The notes: a model not told the origin generated them from the sequence alone. DNA of 64,000 nt from Rhynchopus sp. YZ270_cl-10 (GCA_964035575.1 OZ037851.1:1054001-1118000); one strand, 5' to 3'; counted from the stretch's first letter, positions 42,573 to 52,944 are shown. Made by a program: numbers and translations.

Positions 42573-42800
42573 TTATTTCACGCAAATCGTGAAGGATTGG
42601 GTGGGGGAGTGAAATAAAAGATCACGGAGTGATCTGAAGGACACGACGTGTTCTTCCCTGGGCTCGTTCGCTCCTGAAAGTCTGTTGAAACGGAGGAAAT
42701 CGTCCCATGTTTTCCTGTACTGCACACCACTGTTCATGTCGTCGAACAAGTTGTCATATGCATCCTCCATCTCCGCAAACTTGCGCGTGGGTTTAGGCAT
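42573..42800 (-). pseudogene. Second tyrosine-recombinase-like scrap (minus strand, broken)
   Basis: Reads MNSGVQYRKTWDDFLRFNRL, then SGANEPREEHVV, similar to the + strand scrap at 41913. Opposite orientation and only one domain visible. Confidence 0.4.
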
Positions 42801-42927
42801 GTGTGTAAGAGGCAATAAATAATCTGTAATTTGAAGTGTGGTGGTGTGAGGGGTGGAGCGTGGGCTCAACGTTCCACTGTTTACACCTATAAATACGTTT
42901 TTCACTTGTGGAATAAAATTACATATT

Positions 42928-43074
42928 GAGTGAAATAAGAACATTTTCTTGCACTTGCCACTAAAAAGGCACCCTCGTGACTCTCACTCTTATTCCCCTC
43001 GCTTCGCTCGGGAAATAACGCACTCGGGCACCTTTTTAGTGGCGCGTGAAATAAAATAGTTCTTATTTCACTCG
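42928..43074. repeat. 147-bp foldback, GAGTGAAATAAGAAC ends
   Basis: The outer arms GAGTGAAATAAGAAC/GTTCTTATTTCACTC and the inner arms GCCACTAAAAAGGCACC/GGCACCTTTTTAGTGGC surround CGCTTCGCTCGGGAAATAA, which resembles the centre of the 3456 foldback. Confidence 0.9.
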
Positions 43075-43083
43075 AATAAATAG

Positions 43084-43390
43084 TTATTATCTCACGGGCA
43101 ATAATGTTGTGCTGCGTTTTCGAAATTCCTACAGTATATTTGACAAATGATGTATGACCACAGTACGGGGCGTCAAGGTTGGGTATGGTGAACAGTTCCT
43201 CGAAGTCCTATGACTGCAACCCTTTTGGTTGCATGCGCAGATCTCCTCCACATTGCTTTTGCGCCTACTCTCGGCATGGGTTTTGTTTTGTTCTTTGTGT
43301 GCGGAGATAATGTCTACTGTATTTTGTGTAATCTCCAGGAAGGAATTTCGAAAACGCGGCTAAACATTATTACACAAGTGAGATAAAAAA
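43084..43390. repeat. 307-bp foldback or TIR element
   Basis: The left end TTATTATCTCACGGGCAATA and inner GCGTTTTCGAAATTCC; the right end GGAATTTCGAAAACGC and AAACATTATTACACAAGTGA. The interior shows no gene. Confidence 0.8.
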
Positions 43391-43796
43391 TTGTTGGCTC
43401 TCTCTCTGTTGTTTTGGCTTTTGTTTTTTTGTCTATTTGTGACGAGGCCTGGAACACCTGAACATAGGCATATCTGGAAAATCTATCTGAGGTGTGGCAA
43501 ATTAAATATATTCAAGCGTGTGGTTGAGGCGCACCTAAACATAAGTAAGTGCCAAGTCTGAACATTTATTTTCAGAGGCCTTAGCGAGGCTGTTTCGGCC
43601 TCGTTGCATTGTATCATGATGTAATAAGGTTCACATACTTTCGATTCAAAGAAGAGAAAGCACACAAGAAAATAAAATGCTGCAAACCACTGGGTGTGTT
43701 GTTTGCATCTACACAAGTAACTGAAAGTTAAACATTTACATACCTTGTCTTCCCCGTAGCCTCCGCCTTCGCTGCTGTCAAGCTGCCTTCTCTTGG

Positions 43797-43880
43797 TACC
43801 CAGTACCCAGTACCCAGTACCCAGTACCCAGTACCCAGTACCCAGTACCCAGTACCCAGTACCCAGTACCCAGTACCCAA
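43797..43880. repeat. Minisatellite, 7-bp unit AGTACCC, about 12 copies
   Basis: Perfect array. One base from the AGTACAC unit at 12006 and one insertion from the AGGTACCC unit at 39697. Confidence 0.97.
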
Positions 43881-44232
43881 ATTGGTCGCCCCCTGGTTGG
43901 TCGAGAACCTAAAAATGCAAAAAAACGCAAAATTCATGTGTTTTGACCATGTCTGGGTACACCAAATACACACCTCTGAACAAGCCTATACCCAGTAGTA
44001 GGCAACAAGCGCTATTTTTTGACCAAGAAAAAAAAAATCCCCCAAAAATTGGGTGTAGTAGGTCATAAAATGGCCCAAAAAATTCAAAGAAAACCTCAGA
44101 TTGACCAAACAATGAAAAAAATTTTCAAGTCAAATTTTCAGCCAAAATACGGCTATTTTGGTAAAACCATGTGTACTGTAGTGGCTATACAAGGCGATTT
44201 TCGGCCCAAAAAAAAAAAAAATTTTTTTTTTG

Positions 44233-44365
44233 GGTCCGACTGTCGGACCCCAGAGTCCGACAGTCGGACTCCAGAGTCCGTCTGTCGGACTCCAGAGTCC
44301 GACAGACGGACCCCTGAGTCCGTCTGTCGGACTCAGGGGGTCCGACTGTCGGACTCAGGGGGTAA
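44233..44365. repeat. Palindromic GTCCGACTGTCGGAC repeats, right block
   Basis: Units alternate GTCCGACTGTCGGACCCC, GAGTCCGTCTGTCGGACTCC and GAGTCCGACAGACGGACCCC. Mirrors the block at 39577. Confidence 0.9.
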
Positions 44366-44614
44366 GTCCGTTATTTACACACTCCAAGCACGACAGACCG
44401 CACCGTGCGAATACGGTATTTTAAGGCATCGTTGTATGATTGTCTCCGTTGCGTGCACTCGCGTTCAGTGTTTTCTTCCCTTCCTCCCAAACCCCACTTC
44501 CACAAACAGAGACACCGACAAAAAAAAAACACAGCCGGTACATGAACAGCGACGGTACCCCAGCGTAAAGGGGTGATAACGGAGACAGAACTTCTCTCTT
44601 TTTTTATTTTATTT

Positions 44615-44666
44615 TCAACTCCCCCACCCCACCTCCACCCCTCTCTACTCCACCCCCTAACCTACG
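44615..44666 (+). promoter_or_regulatory. C/T-rich tract before the Nek start
   Basis: CTCCCCCACCCCACCTCCAC and CTCTCTACTCCACCCCC run to the ATG. Confidence 0.35.
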
Positions 44667-47600
44667 ATGGCGGTGGATTTTGATGTGACTTCCTTCCGGA
44701 GAGGGAGGTACGAGAGGATTAAGGATGTTGGGCGTGGGGCTTATTCACAGGTGGTGTTGGTGCGGGATATTGTGTCCGGAGAGCGGAGGGTGATCAAGCG
44801 AGTGTACGACTTGGATTTGTCTGCGAAGAATGAAGTGGAGATTCTTCGGAAGGTGCGCGACCATCCGAACATCGTGAAGTTCTATGATTCGTTTAGCGAG
44901 AGGGAAGGGGGGACCTCCGTGCTGCATATTGTCATGGAGTACTGCGAGGGCGGCGATTTGTCGCAGTTTCTTCAGAATCGGACGCCACCAAATTGGATTC
45001 CAGGACGTACATTGGCGGACTGGTTTTCGCAGCTGCTTCTCGGCGTCGCACACCTCCACGAACGTCACGTCCTCCACCGCGACCTCAAAACCGCAAACAT
45101 CTTCCTCACCCGCAGTGGTACCAACCTCAAAATCGCGGATTTCGGTATCTCCCGCTCCCTCTCTCGCTCGCAATGCGCTACCACCATGGTAGGCACACCC
45201 TTCTACATGGCACCCGAAGTCGTCAACCTCGATGTCAAAGACGGCTACAACGAAAAGAGCGACGTCTGGTCCCTCGCAGTCATCATGTACGAGCTCTGCG
45301 CCCTCCAACTCCCCTTCCCAGGAACAAACGTTCTTGCCGTCGCCAGCGGCATTATGAACAACAAACCTGCCCCACTCCCTGAGCACGCCCCAACCGTGAT
45401 GAAGGCACTGCTCTTCTCTATGCTTGAAACAGATGCAGGGAAACGGCCCACCGTTAAGGACGTTCTGGACAAATGGCAGGATAAAACCCCGGTCGACAAA
45501 CCTCATGAACCACGCAAGCAGGACGACGATATGGAGAGCACTGCACCACAGTGCGCGGCCAAGGCTATCCGTGATGGGGTACGCGATGCTATGAACGGCA
45601 AGGTCATTGCTGCAGGGCTTGCGAGAGAGGCGCAGGGCGGCAGTGCTGGAGGCGACGACGGCGGTTCCACCCCAGGTCTGACCCCTGCCGCGAGCCACCA
45701 CTCCTCTGGCTCCGAGCGGGTCTCCTCTGGTGTTCCCAGCCCTGCATCTGCACACACCCATGTCGCTCTGCCGAAACGACGTTCCAGCGGCTCCTCCTCC
45801 TCCCACACACCACCGTCCTCAGCAAAGCCCAACTCTGGTATTCACAATCAACCCAAAAAAGGTAGTGGTGAACGTGACCGTACTACTGTGTCTGCTCCCC
45901 TTCAGCGTCGCTCCCCTGGGTCTCCTAGGACTCTTGCAAAGCGGGTGACCAAACCCGTCCGTAGCACCTCAGAACGTGAAGGTGGTCCTCCCTCGGACCG
46001 CGCCTCACACACCTCAGCACTCAAGAAGGTCCGCCGTCGCAGTGTTGAGGCAGCGCCAAAGCCGTTGTCGGTTGCACCAACCCCATCGGTCCCTCCACCA
46101 CCCCCTTCAGACAACCCTACATCACCAAAAAAACGGGCCATCGACGGCAACCTTGCACCCACAACACCAACGCAAAGGCTGCGCGACGACCCCCCCGTTG
46201 GATCCCCTTCAGACAGAGAGAAGAAACCACATTTAAACCGGGTCCTCTTTTCCGGCGAGGTGGAGGAGAAGGAACGGAAGGGTGTCCGCGCATCGTCATC
46301 ACCGGTCAGACGGCAGGGGGCGGTGTTGCGATCGAAGAGTGCCGAGGGGGGAGGGAAGAGGAAGGTGGTAGCGCGGTGTGACCCGGTCAGACGGAGGGTT
46401 GTGGTGCCGGTGGTGGCGAAGGAGAAGCAGGCGAGGGTACGGTCTGTGTCGGAGAAGGTACCGTCACAGACGAATGGGGAGTGGGGTGGGGCTGCAGGTT
46501 CAGGTCCCGGAGCTGGTCTCAACACCGGACGCCGTCTGGACAAACTGCAACAACTCCTCACCCAAGAGCGTGACGACGAAAGCCGTCGTCTTGGCTCCCT
46601 CGCAATAACACCCCGCAGCACCGCACCCCAGCCGCAACCGCAGCCAGCTCGCAGAGAAGAGGCGCACACCCGCCAGCACTCCCTCCCTCAACACGCCCAC
46701 AGCAACTCCCCACCCGCAGTGCGCCGCACTCCTGCAAAAAAACCCTCCGCATCCCCTCTCAGGCCCGCAAGGGAAACGCAGCTCTCGCCGCCCAGAAGCG
46801 CAGCAAATGTGCGTCCAGAGGCAAGGGAAAGGGACAGAGAGCGGGGCGAAAGGGAACGGGAGCGGGAGGTGTCGGGGTCGGGAGGGGGTGCGTCGTTGTC
46901 GTCGATGTCGTCCTCGTCGCATTCAGTGGCGGTCAACCCAAATGATGTTGAGACGTTGATGAGGAAGTGTCAGTTGGTATGTGTGAAACGTTGCAGCATC
47001 GATACCTTCGAATTCTTCGAGTGCGCCAGAACGCACATTTTACCAACCTTTTCCTTTATTAGCACTGTTTTGCGGGAGGGAGATAAGGCTTACCTTTAGT
47101 GGTAGTCTTTAGGTGACTAAGCGAGAGAGGCTTAGGGTCATCTTATAAATTTTTCTTCACACCATTTCTTTGAACTGCACGAAAATGAATTTAACCATTT
47201 CCCTGATCTATCCATTTGCCCTAACAGGTTGACCCAGACATCCCACGCGAGGTAGCCGCTTATGCACTTTCCGATGCGTCAGGTGACATCAACAGAGCTT
47301 AGTATGCACATGCCCCCTACCATTTATGCGACTAAGCACGAACCTTAGGTTCACCTTACCAACTTTGCCTATAGTTCGAGGATCCACGAAGCCCTCCGCT
47401 ATCCGAAGGGCAGTCTATTGGATGACCTCTTTTTGTCACTGACATTTATCACATTCTCTTCGAAAGGTGGGAACATTTTCCCTATACCTATGCTAATTTA
47501 TTGAATGCATATGTTGAAATACGTTCTTTAAACACATCACACCCTACAGCACCTCGTTGTCGGCACCCCATATGCGCAAGCTGTACTGCCTGCAGGTACG

Positions 47601-48858
47601 CGAACGTGGTAAGGAGAAGGCGACGAAGGCTCGCTCGAGTGGCTACTCACCGTGGCCTGTGGCTCGTGGCGCTGCTGTCCGCTCCTATACCGTTGGGCCT
47701 ACGCCGACTGCGTCCACAGGCACCATCTCCACAACAAGCACACCTGCGCCTGCCCCAGCGTCCAACCCCCCCACCGCCGCACCTCTCAAGCGTGACAACG
47801 CCCAAAACGACAGCAACAGCTCCCTCCAATCGGTGTCCTCCCCTACCCTCCAGAACTCCTCCCCGTCCATCACCTCTGACGACCTAGGCGGGTCAAGGGA
47901 AGGTGCGCCTCCAGCAAAGCCGCGACGGAGTAGTGTCGGTGCAGTGGGGTCTGGGTCCTTCAACTCAGCACCTGTCGCAGCGGTCAGTGAGGCACCGAAG
48001 CCTCGGAGGAGTGCTGGAAGCTTTAATGCAGCGGGGAGTTCGAGTCGATCAGGGACGAGTGGTAATTTTGAGAGAAAGGATGTGCGTGGGGATGGCAAGG
48101 AGCCGCCACCACGGCAGAGTACAGGGAAGGAGATGCGGAGTCTGAGCTCTGGCGCACGGCAGGAACGCAAGAAGAAGGAGCCCAGCGCGTTGTCGAGCAG
48201 CATGAAGAGCACCAAGTCAACTGGCAGCACTTCCAGCATGTCGGCCTCCCTCCGGTCTGCGGAGATCAAGAAAATGCAAAAAGTTGGTCCCAAGGTGGAC
48301 CGCAAGACCGTTGCGGAGGCGTGGCAGCAGAAGCGCCAGACGGACCGCGATCGGAGCATTACTGATGGGGTTGTCGTTCTGCCGAAGAATATTAGGAAGG
48401 AGGGTCGGCCGGAACGACCGGAACGGCAGGAACGACCGGAACGGGGGGATCGTGCGGACCGTGCTGAACGCGCGGAACGCGTCGAACGCGCAGAACGTGT
48501 TGAGCGAGCGGAACGCGTCGACAGGGAACGTGCTGAGAAGGAGCGTGCTGCCGAGAGAGTGGCAAGCATTACACCTACAAACGGTCCGCACCGTGAAGCC
48601 CCCGAAGAAGCCGAGGGCAGTGCATACCCACGCGAAGCTCCCAGGGAGCGGAAGGACAGAGAAAGCACTGGCAGAGGTGGCGGCGAAGCGAGAGAGCCGC
48701 GCGCACCCCCCACCGCCTTCGTCCAGCCCACAAAGGGCCCACACAGCGAAGAAGACATGCGACGCCTCATGCGTGAAAACGAAGCCCTCCGCAGACTCCT
48801 CGCAATGCACTCCCAACAGGATGTACGGACTCTGGTGCATGACTTCGATATTCGTTAA
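44667..48858 (+). CDS. NIMA-related (Nek-type) Ser/Thr protein kinase with long disordered tail
   Basis: Exons 44667-46976, 47228-47301 and 47550-48858 join in phase, giving about 1,230 residues. Kinase domain at residues 15-285: GRGAYSQV (Gly loop), Lys44, Glu56, HRDLKTANIFL (HRD 137-139), DFG 158-160, MVGTPFYMAPE (APE 182-184). The order and wording (IVMEYCEGGDLSQFL; LHRDLKTANIFL) are those of the Nek family, which acts in the cell cycle and at cilia and basal bodies. The tail is rich in Ser/Pro/Arg with ERAERVERAERV repeats, ending in a leucine-zipper-like coil (MRRLMRENEALRRLLAMH). The last exon could be a separate gene; an alternative exon at 47375 is also in phase with exon 2. Confidence 0.85.
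46977..47227 (+). other. Intron 1 of the Nek gene, containing module A
   Basis: 251 nt, GTATGT...CCCTAACAG, phase 0 (KCQL/VDPDIP). Module A lies at 47112-47155. Confidence 0.75.
47112..47155 (+). repeat. Module A inside an intron
   Basis: GGTGACTAAGCGAGAGAGGC, then TTAGGGTCATCTTATAAATT and TTTC. Confidence 0.9.
47302..47549 (+). other. Intron 2 of the Nek gene, containing module A
   Basis: 248 nt, GTATGC...CACCCTACAG. It may be split by a small exon starting at 47375 (after TGCCTATAG), which reads SRIHEALRYPKGSLLDDLF in frame. Confidence 0.6.
47329..47366 (+). repeat. Module A inside an intron
   Basis: GCGACTAAGCACGAACCTTA, then GGTTCACCTTACCAAC. It ends 8 bases before a possible 3' splice site. 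Confidence 0.8.
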
Positions 48859-49673
48859 AGTTTTTTTTTTGGCCATTTGCCAAAAATCAGTATATTTTTT
48901 GTAGTATTTGTTCTAAGCCTTTAAAAGTTGATTCTAAGCCATAAAGTTTGTTCGAATAGTGTTGACTGACCTCAAAGAAGGAGAAATCGGAGATAGAAGG
49001 GAACAAAGCAGGATAAGGGTGGGCTGGGGGGAAAGACAACTCCAAGTCACCACACCCCTTTCTTGCTTTGTGACATATTTTTTATTTTGTAGAGAAAATC
49101 GCAGTTTTGACATTCGTGTTGTTTTAGTACCGTTTCCCGCCTCCCCCGCCCCCTTTTTTCATGTGCAAAACGTTATTCATGGGTTTTTTTAAAAAGGGTA
49201 CTTTCTGTTCACATTTCCAACACACACATCCAAGGGTAAAGGAGAGAGCCGAATACAAGGCTTTTTTTTTGTACCTTTTCTTCATCATCCACACCTGCTT
49301 TTTCGGCAATAAGTTTTTTTTTTTGTCTCACCCATTTTGGTTGTTGCTGTGATGGTAGTCAAAACAAAAAATTCTTGTCTCACTCATTGTACCTGCGTCC
49401 GTGGTGACGTTTGTACCTCCACCCGTCTTTTTCTTTTATATAAAGAAGACCTCTCAGAGTTCAGGATGTGTCCCCATTATTTTTTTTTTTGTCTCACCCA
49501 TTCTTTCCTTCTCACCCAGCTTCTCGAATAGATTGTTTTACTGTTTTTTTTTTTTTTTTTCTTTTTCTGTTTTAACCCCAGTCTCTAGCCAGATTCTATT
49601 TAAGGGCACGCTCTCTTTTGTGAGACCACCCATATTTCAAAGTATGTTCCTTTTGTTTTTGGTGCAACATTTG

Positions 49674-49713
49674 CCGCTGCTATCCCGTGATAGCAGTCTA
49701 AAATCAAACAAAA
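49674..49713. repeat. Hairpin related to the 38095 element
   Basis: CTGCTATCCCGTGATAGCAG, then TCTAAAATCAAACAAAAG. The 3' arm matches the 38095 hairpin. TTTGGTGCAA occurs on both sides (49659 and 49717). Confidence 0.7.
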
Positions 49714-50572
49714 GCTTTGGTGCAAAATATCTGTATAAGAGAGAGAGAGAGTAAAAACCTGTCTAAAAGGCGGCTACACTAAATCAGCAGATTGCCAAAA
49801 AAGAAAAGAAGAGAAATAATCCCCTTGGTAATTGACATAAATTCAAAGAAAAGAAAACAAACTTATTTCCCCTTCTCTCCCCTTTGCGGTATACATACGA
49901 GGTACTTTTGCGTCCGTTGAGTGCGCTCAGTATCAGAGATTTTTTTTTTTTTGTTGCATTTTTTTAAAATGATAACGTGTAGACTTTTTTTCTCCTGCCT
50001 TTTTTTTACACACCTTTACGTAAGCAGCTTACAAAAGGCAACACAGTTGTTTTAGAGTAGACAACTATTGTAAGGATGGGATCAAAGAGGTTGATATATT
50101 CCGGCTTCACCTGTGAAGAGGCTTTCTAAGCCTACCCCATTCGGGGGACCTACGCTTTTCTCCAACAGGTTTTTGGTGATTTTCACGCCCAAGACATTCA
50201 TTCAACCGCCCCTTTTCAATACAGAAAGCTAGCACACTCCTGGGCACTTCGACAACCCACGGAATAGCAATGCTGCAATCCTAGAACCATTTTTGCACGA
50301 TCAACTTAACTTTTTTACGGCAATAGTGGTCAAGTTTATCATGGGTTTCATGTTCCAAGTTTTCTTTTCTTTTTTTTTTTTCTGTTTTTTTTAACCGTGC
50401 TCTTTAACACTACTCTTTCACCTCTTCTTTCTCTTGCATCCTTGCCTTCTTTTCAGGCAAGCTTCGACAATTCTGGAGTAATAATGTTACGTCGTTTGAG
50501 TGCCCCCCCACTCCCTCGTTCCTCGATTTTTTTCTCTTTTCTTTCATATATTTTTTTTCTTGCGATTTTTTT

Positions 50573-50605
50573 TGACTAAGCACAGCTTAGCATCATCTTC
50601 ATCAT
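50573..50605 (+). repeat. Module A
   Basis: TGACTAAGCACAGCTTAGCA, then TCATCTTCATC. Confidence 0.8.
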
Positions 50606-50916
50606 TTTTATGAAGATTCGGTATTAGAAAATGGTGAGAGGGGGGCTTGCTGTTAACAGCTGTGAGCAACGAAGGGTCTCAAGAAAAATGTATAGTGGTG
50701 CACACTCTAGGGTGGCTACACTAATACAATCAAGTTTTCAAAAAAAAAAGAAAAGGGGTTGAGGATGATCATGCATCTATACCTTTTTGAAATTCATTTT
50801 AGCCTTCGGGCGACTTTTGTTGTACAGACCCCGTCCTTGGATGGGGTGCTTGCAGATACTACCAAAAAGGGAAAGGCAAGAAGCACAACCATCCCTACGG
50901 TTTCCTCAATTATAAT

Positions 50917-50963
50917 GTGACTTAAGCGTACGAGGCGGAGGTTCACCTTTTACCAGCTTTTCT
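50917..50963 (+). repeat. Module A (divergent)
   Basis: GTGACTTAAGCGTACGAGGC, then GGAGGTTCACCTTTTACC. Confidence 0.65.
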
Positions 50964-51549
50964 TTAAAGTAAGATAGAAATATATGTTCGTGAGAGGCAC
51001 ATTCATCTTCAAAAAAAAAAAATCTTTGAAACCATTCCTTTTGAACGGAGCAGTTTTTTTAAATTTCTCATCTATGCCACATTCTTCTGGGCATTACCAG
51101 GAATGTACCGTTCTCTGTAAACACCTCCCTTTTAGGTGGGGAGATATTGTTCACACAAGCAACCCTACACTTTTTGGGAAACTTCCTCAGAGTATAGAAT
51201 AAACCCCCCCGATTTGAAAACCTAAACTTCTGAACGAACAAAAAAAGCCTGTGAATTTTTTTGAACGAAAAATGGAGCACGCGTTATTTTCCCTTCCCCC
51301 CACTTCTGTTTATTTTTTTAGATTACCACCCCCCTTCCCCCCTGAATCAGTACTGCCATAGACTGTTTCTCAAGCTCCAAGGAAAAAGAAAATTTATTTT
51401 ATTTTATTTTTGATGTGGTTTCTCAAAGTATCCCTTTTTGCACCGCGTTGTTCATTGGTTGGGTTTTTCTTCCCTGGAATCATGCATTTTTTTCTTTTTC
51501 GGGAGGGAAAAAAAAAATGGTTCGGATCGTTAGGATTACGAAATTTAAG

Positions 51550-51590
51550 GTGGATAAGCAGTGGCTTAGGTTCATCTTATCAACTTTCAC
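51550..51590 (+). repeat. Module A
   Basis: GTGGATAAGCAGTGGCTTAG, then GTTCATCTTATCAACTTTC. A C module follows 22 bases later. Confidence 0.8.
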
Positions 51591-51611
51591 TTTGGTTCTT
51601 GTATTAATTAA

Positions 51612-51645
51612 GGTACACTGTCACAAGAGGGCTTTGTATTTCAAG
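51612..51645 (+). repeat. Module C, 3'-end fragment
   Basis: GGTACACTGTCACAAGAGGG, then CTTTGTATTTCAAG. Confidence 0.9.
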
Positions 51646-51911
51646 TCAACTTGTATCTGTAGAGGCATTTTAACATAAAATCAGCATCGTCTCGGCTTTC
51701 AAAAAAAATTTTTTTTGGTCTCCAAAACCCCCCCCCCCCTCTTTGTGCAAAGTGTCTCCACACAACCTCTATATTAGTTATCTTTCCCCTGATCTGTTCA
51801 TATTTTGTCTTTGGAAAGTTTGGTGTGTACGTTTTTTTTAAATATAGATGTGTGTGCGTTTGTGTAGAAGTCCGTCCGTCTCTGGTGCGGTCTTCAGGTG
51901 TTCTCTTTTAC

Positions 51912-51966
51912 CCAGTGCCTGCGCCCGCCGATGAACGATGAGGTGTTCGCACTTTCAACTTCTCTT
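51912..51966 (+). repeat. Module E
   Basis: CCAGTGCCTGCGCCCGCCGA, then TGAACGATGAGGTGTTCGCA and CTTTCAACTTCTC. Nearest to the copy inside the pogo-like element. Confidence 0.85.
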
Positions 51967-52121
51967 TTCTTTTCTTTTTTCTTTTGTCCGATAACCATCA
52001 TGACGTCAAGGTGATTCAGTACAGAGGTGCTTCTGCAAAACAGATCTTTTTTGTGCACGAGAGGTTTATTCATCTTAGGTTTTCTTAGTCGTTCTTTTCT
52101 TTTCCCCCCATTCAGTTTAAA

Positions 52122-52157
52122 GGTGACACAATGAGAAGCTGAGATTCATCTTATATC
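52122..52157 (+). repeat. Module A (divergent)
   Basis: GGTGACACAATGAGAAGCTG, then AGATTCATCTTATATC. A weaker A-like word (GGTGATTCAGTACAGAGG) lies at 52010. Confidence 0.6.
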
Positions 52158-52944
52158 AAAAAAAAAAAAAAATAGGGTGCTAAAGCTCCTCTCTGATGTG
52201 GGTCTCTTTCAGTTTCTCTTTTGGTCGAGTCGTTGTCGATACAACAAAAAGGGCCGAATCATCGGAAAGGGGGGGGGAAAAATGTCCCCCCCGGCAGCAC
52301 GGAATGGAACGAACACACACATACACACACATCTCTTTTTAGGGTTCTTGTCAGTCCAACCAAGGCTTTTCAATACACCCTCTCGTTTTTTGCACCGCCA
52401 ATGTTTGTTACGTTAGAATATAGCCCCCCACCCATTCTCGACCCTTTATTTCCCGAAAAAAAATGTAAATAGTAATAAAAGGATGAAAAAATTTAACAGA
52501 ACACAATCCGGAGGGGGGAAGGGGTTCAATACACAATGGCCAGGTGGCCTGGGGAGCATGCTGTATTTTTTTTTGGCCAAGAGGTTTTTTTCCTCTTCGC
52601 CAGGTAGTCAGCGGGAGCGTATTGCAGTAATAAAAATTGTCAACACAGAATATTTATTACACACTTTACGCACAAACAGGCGCGAAAGTACAATACCTGG
52701 ACTTTGTTATGTGCACTGCACATAATACGGTCTCCCTAATTATAGTTATAGACACTGACCATAAAAATGTTTGACATTTTCTGAGTTTTTTTTTAGAGGA
52801 GTTTGACCTTTTTTACGGTCAGTATGTAATACAGAGAGGACGGTATGTTAAAATGGTGACAGATGCTTTTGGGTGTTACCCAAGGGGGTATTCACCAAAT
52901 AGAAGTAAATAGTATAGGTTGTGTCAAGACAGTTGTACGTGGAG

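Larger units (their letters stand above)
39541..44409. mobile_element. 4.9-kb composite element with short TIRs and mirrored subterminal repeats
   Basis: The left end CGCACGGTGCAGTCTGTCCT is matched in reverse complement at 44388-44409 (CGCACGGTGCGGTCTGTCGT), with two mismatches in 20. Moving inward on both sides come blocks of GTCCGACAGTCGGAC palindromes (39577-39700 and 44233-44365), then GTAC-core minisatellites (39697-39935 and 43797-43880). The interior has different base use, few T runs and none of modules A, C, D or E. It holds two tyrosine-recombinase-like scraps and three foldbacks. Boundaries are inferred from the mirror symmetry. Confidence 0.65.
36904..44666. other. 7.8-kb gene desert around a composite TIR element
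   Basis: No host gene supported. 36904-39537 holds foldbacks, a full C module and an A module. A line of words resembling repeat H (GACAAAACTCCATCTTTTGA at 39041 and ATAAAACTCCATCTTTCGAT at 12768) is present. 39538-44412 is a composite element. 44413-44666 leads through C-rich sequence to the Nek start. Confidence 0.65.

Noticed and set aside
42260-43110. A CRISPR-like array from recurring TTATTTCAC words
   Set aside because: The spacing is irregular and the words belong to foldback arms; the sequence is clearly eukaryotic.
47375-47501. Separate small gene after the Nek exon 2
   Set aside because: No start codon in frame. Better explained as intron or alternative exon.
14849-52157. Module A as U6 snRNA because some copies contain ACAGAGA
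   Set aside because: The rest of U6 (AGC triad, internal stem-loop) is absent, and many copies lack ACAGAGA.
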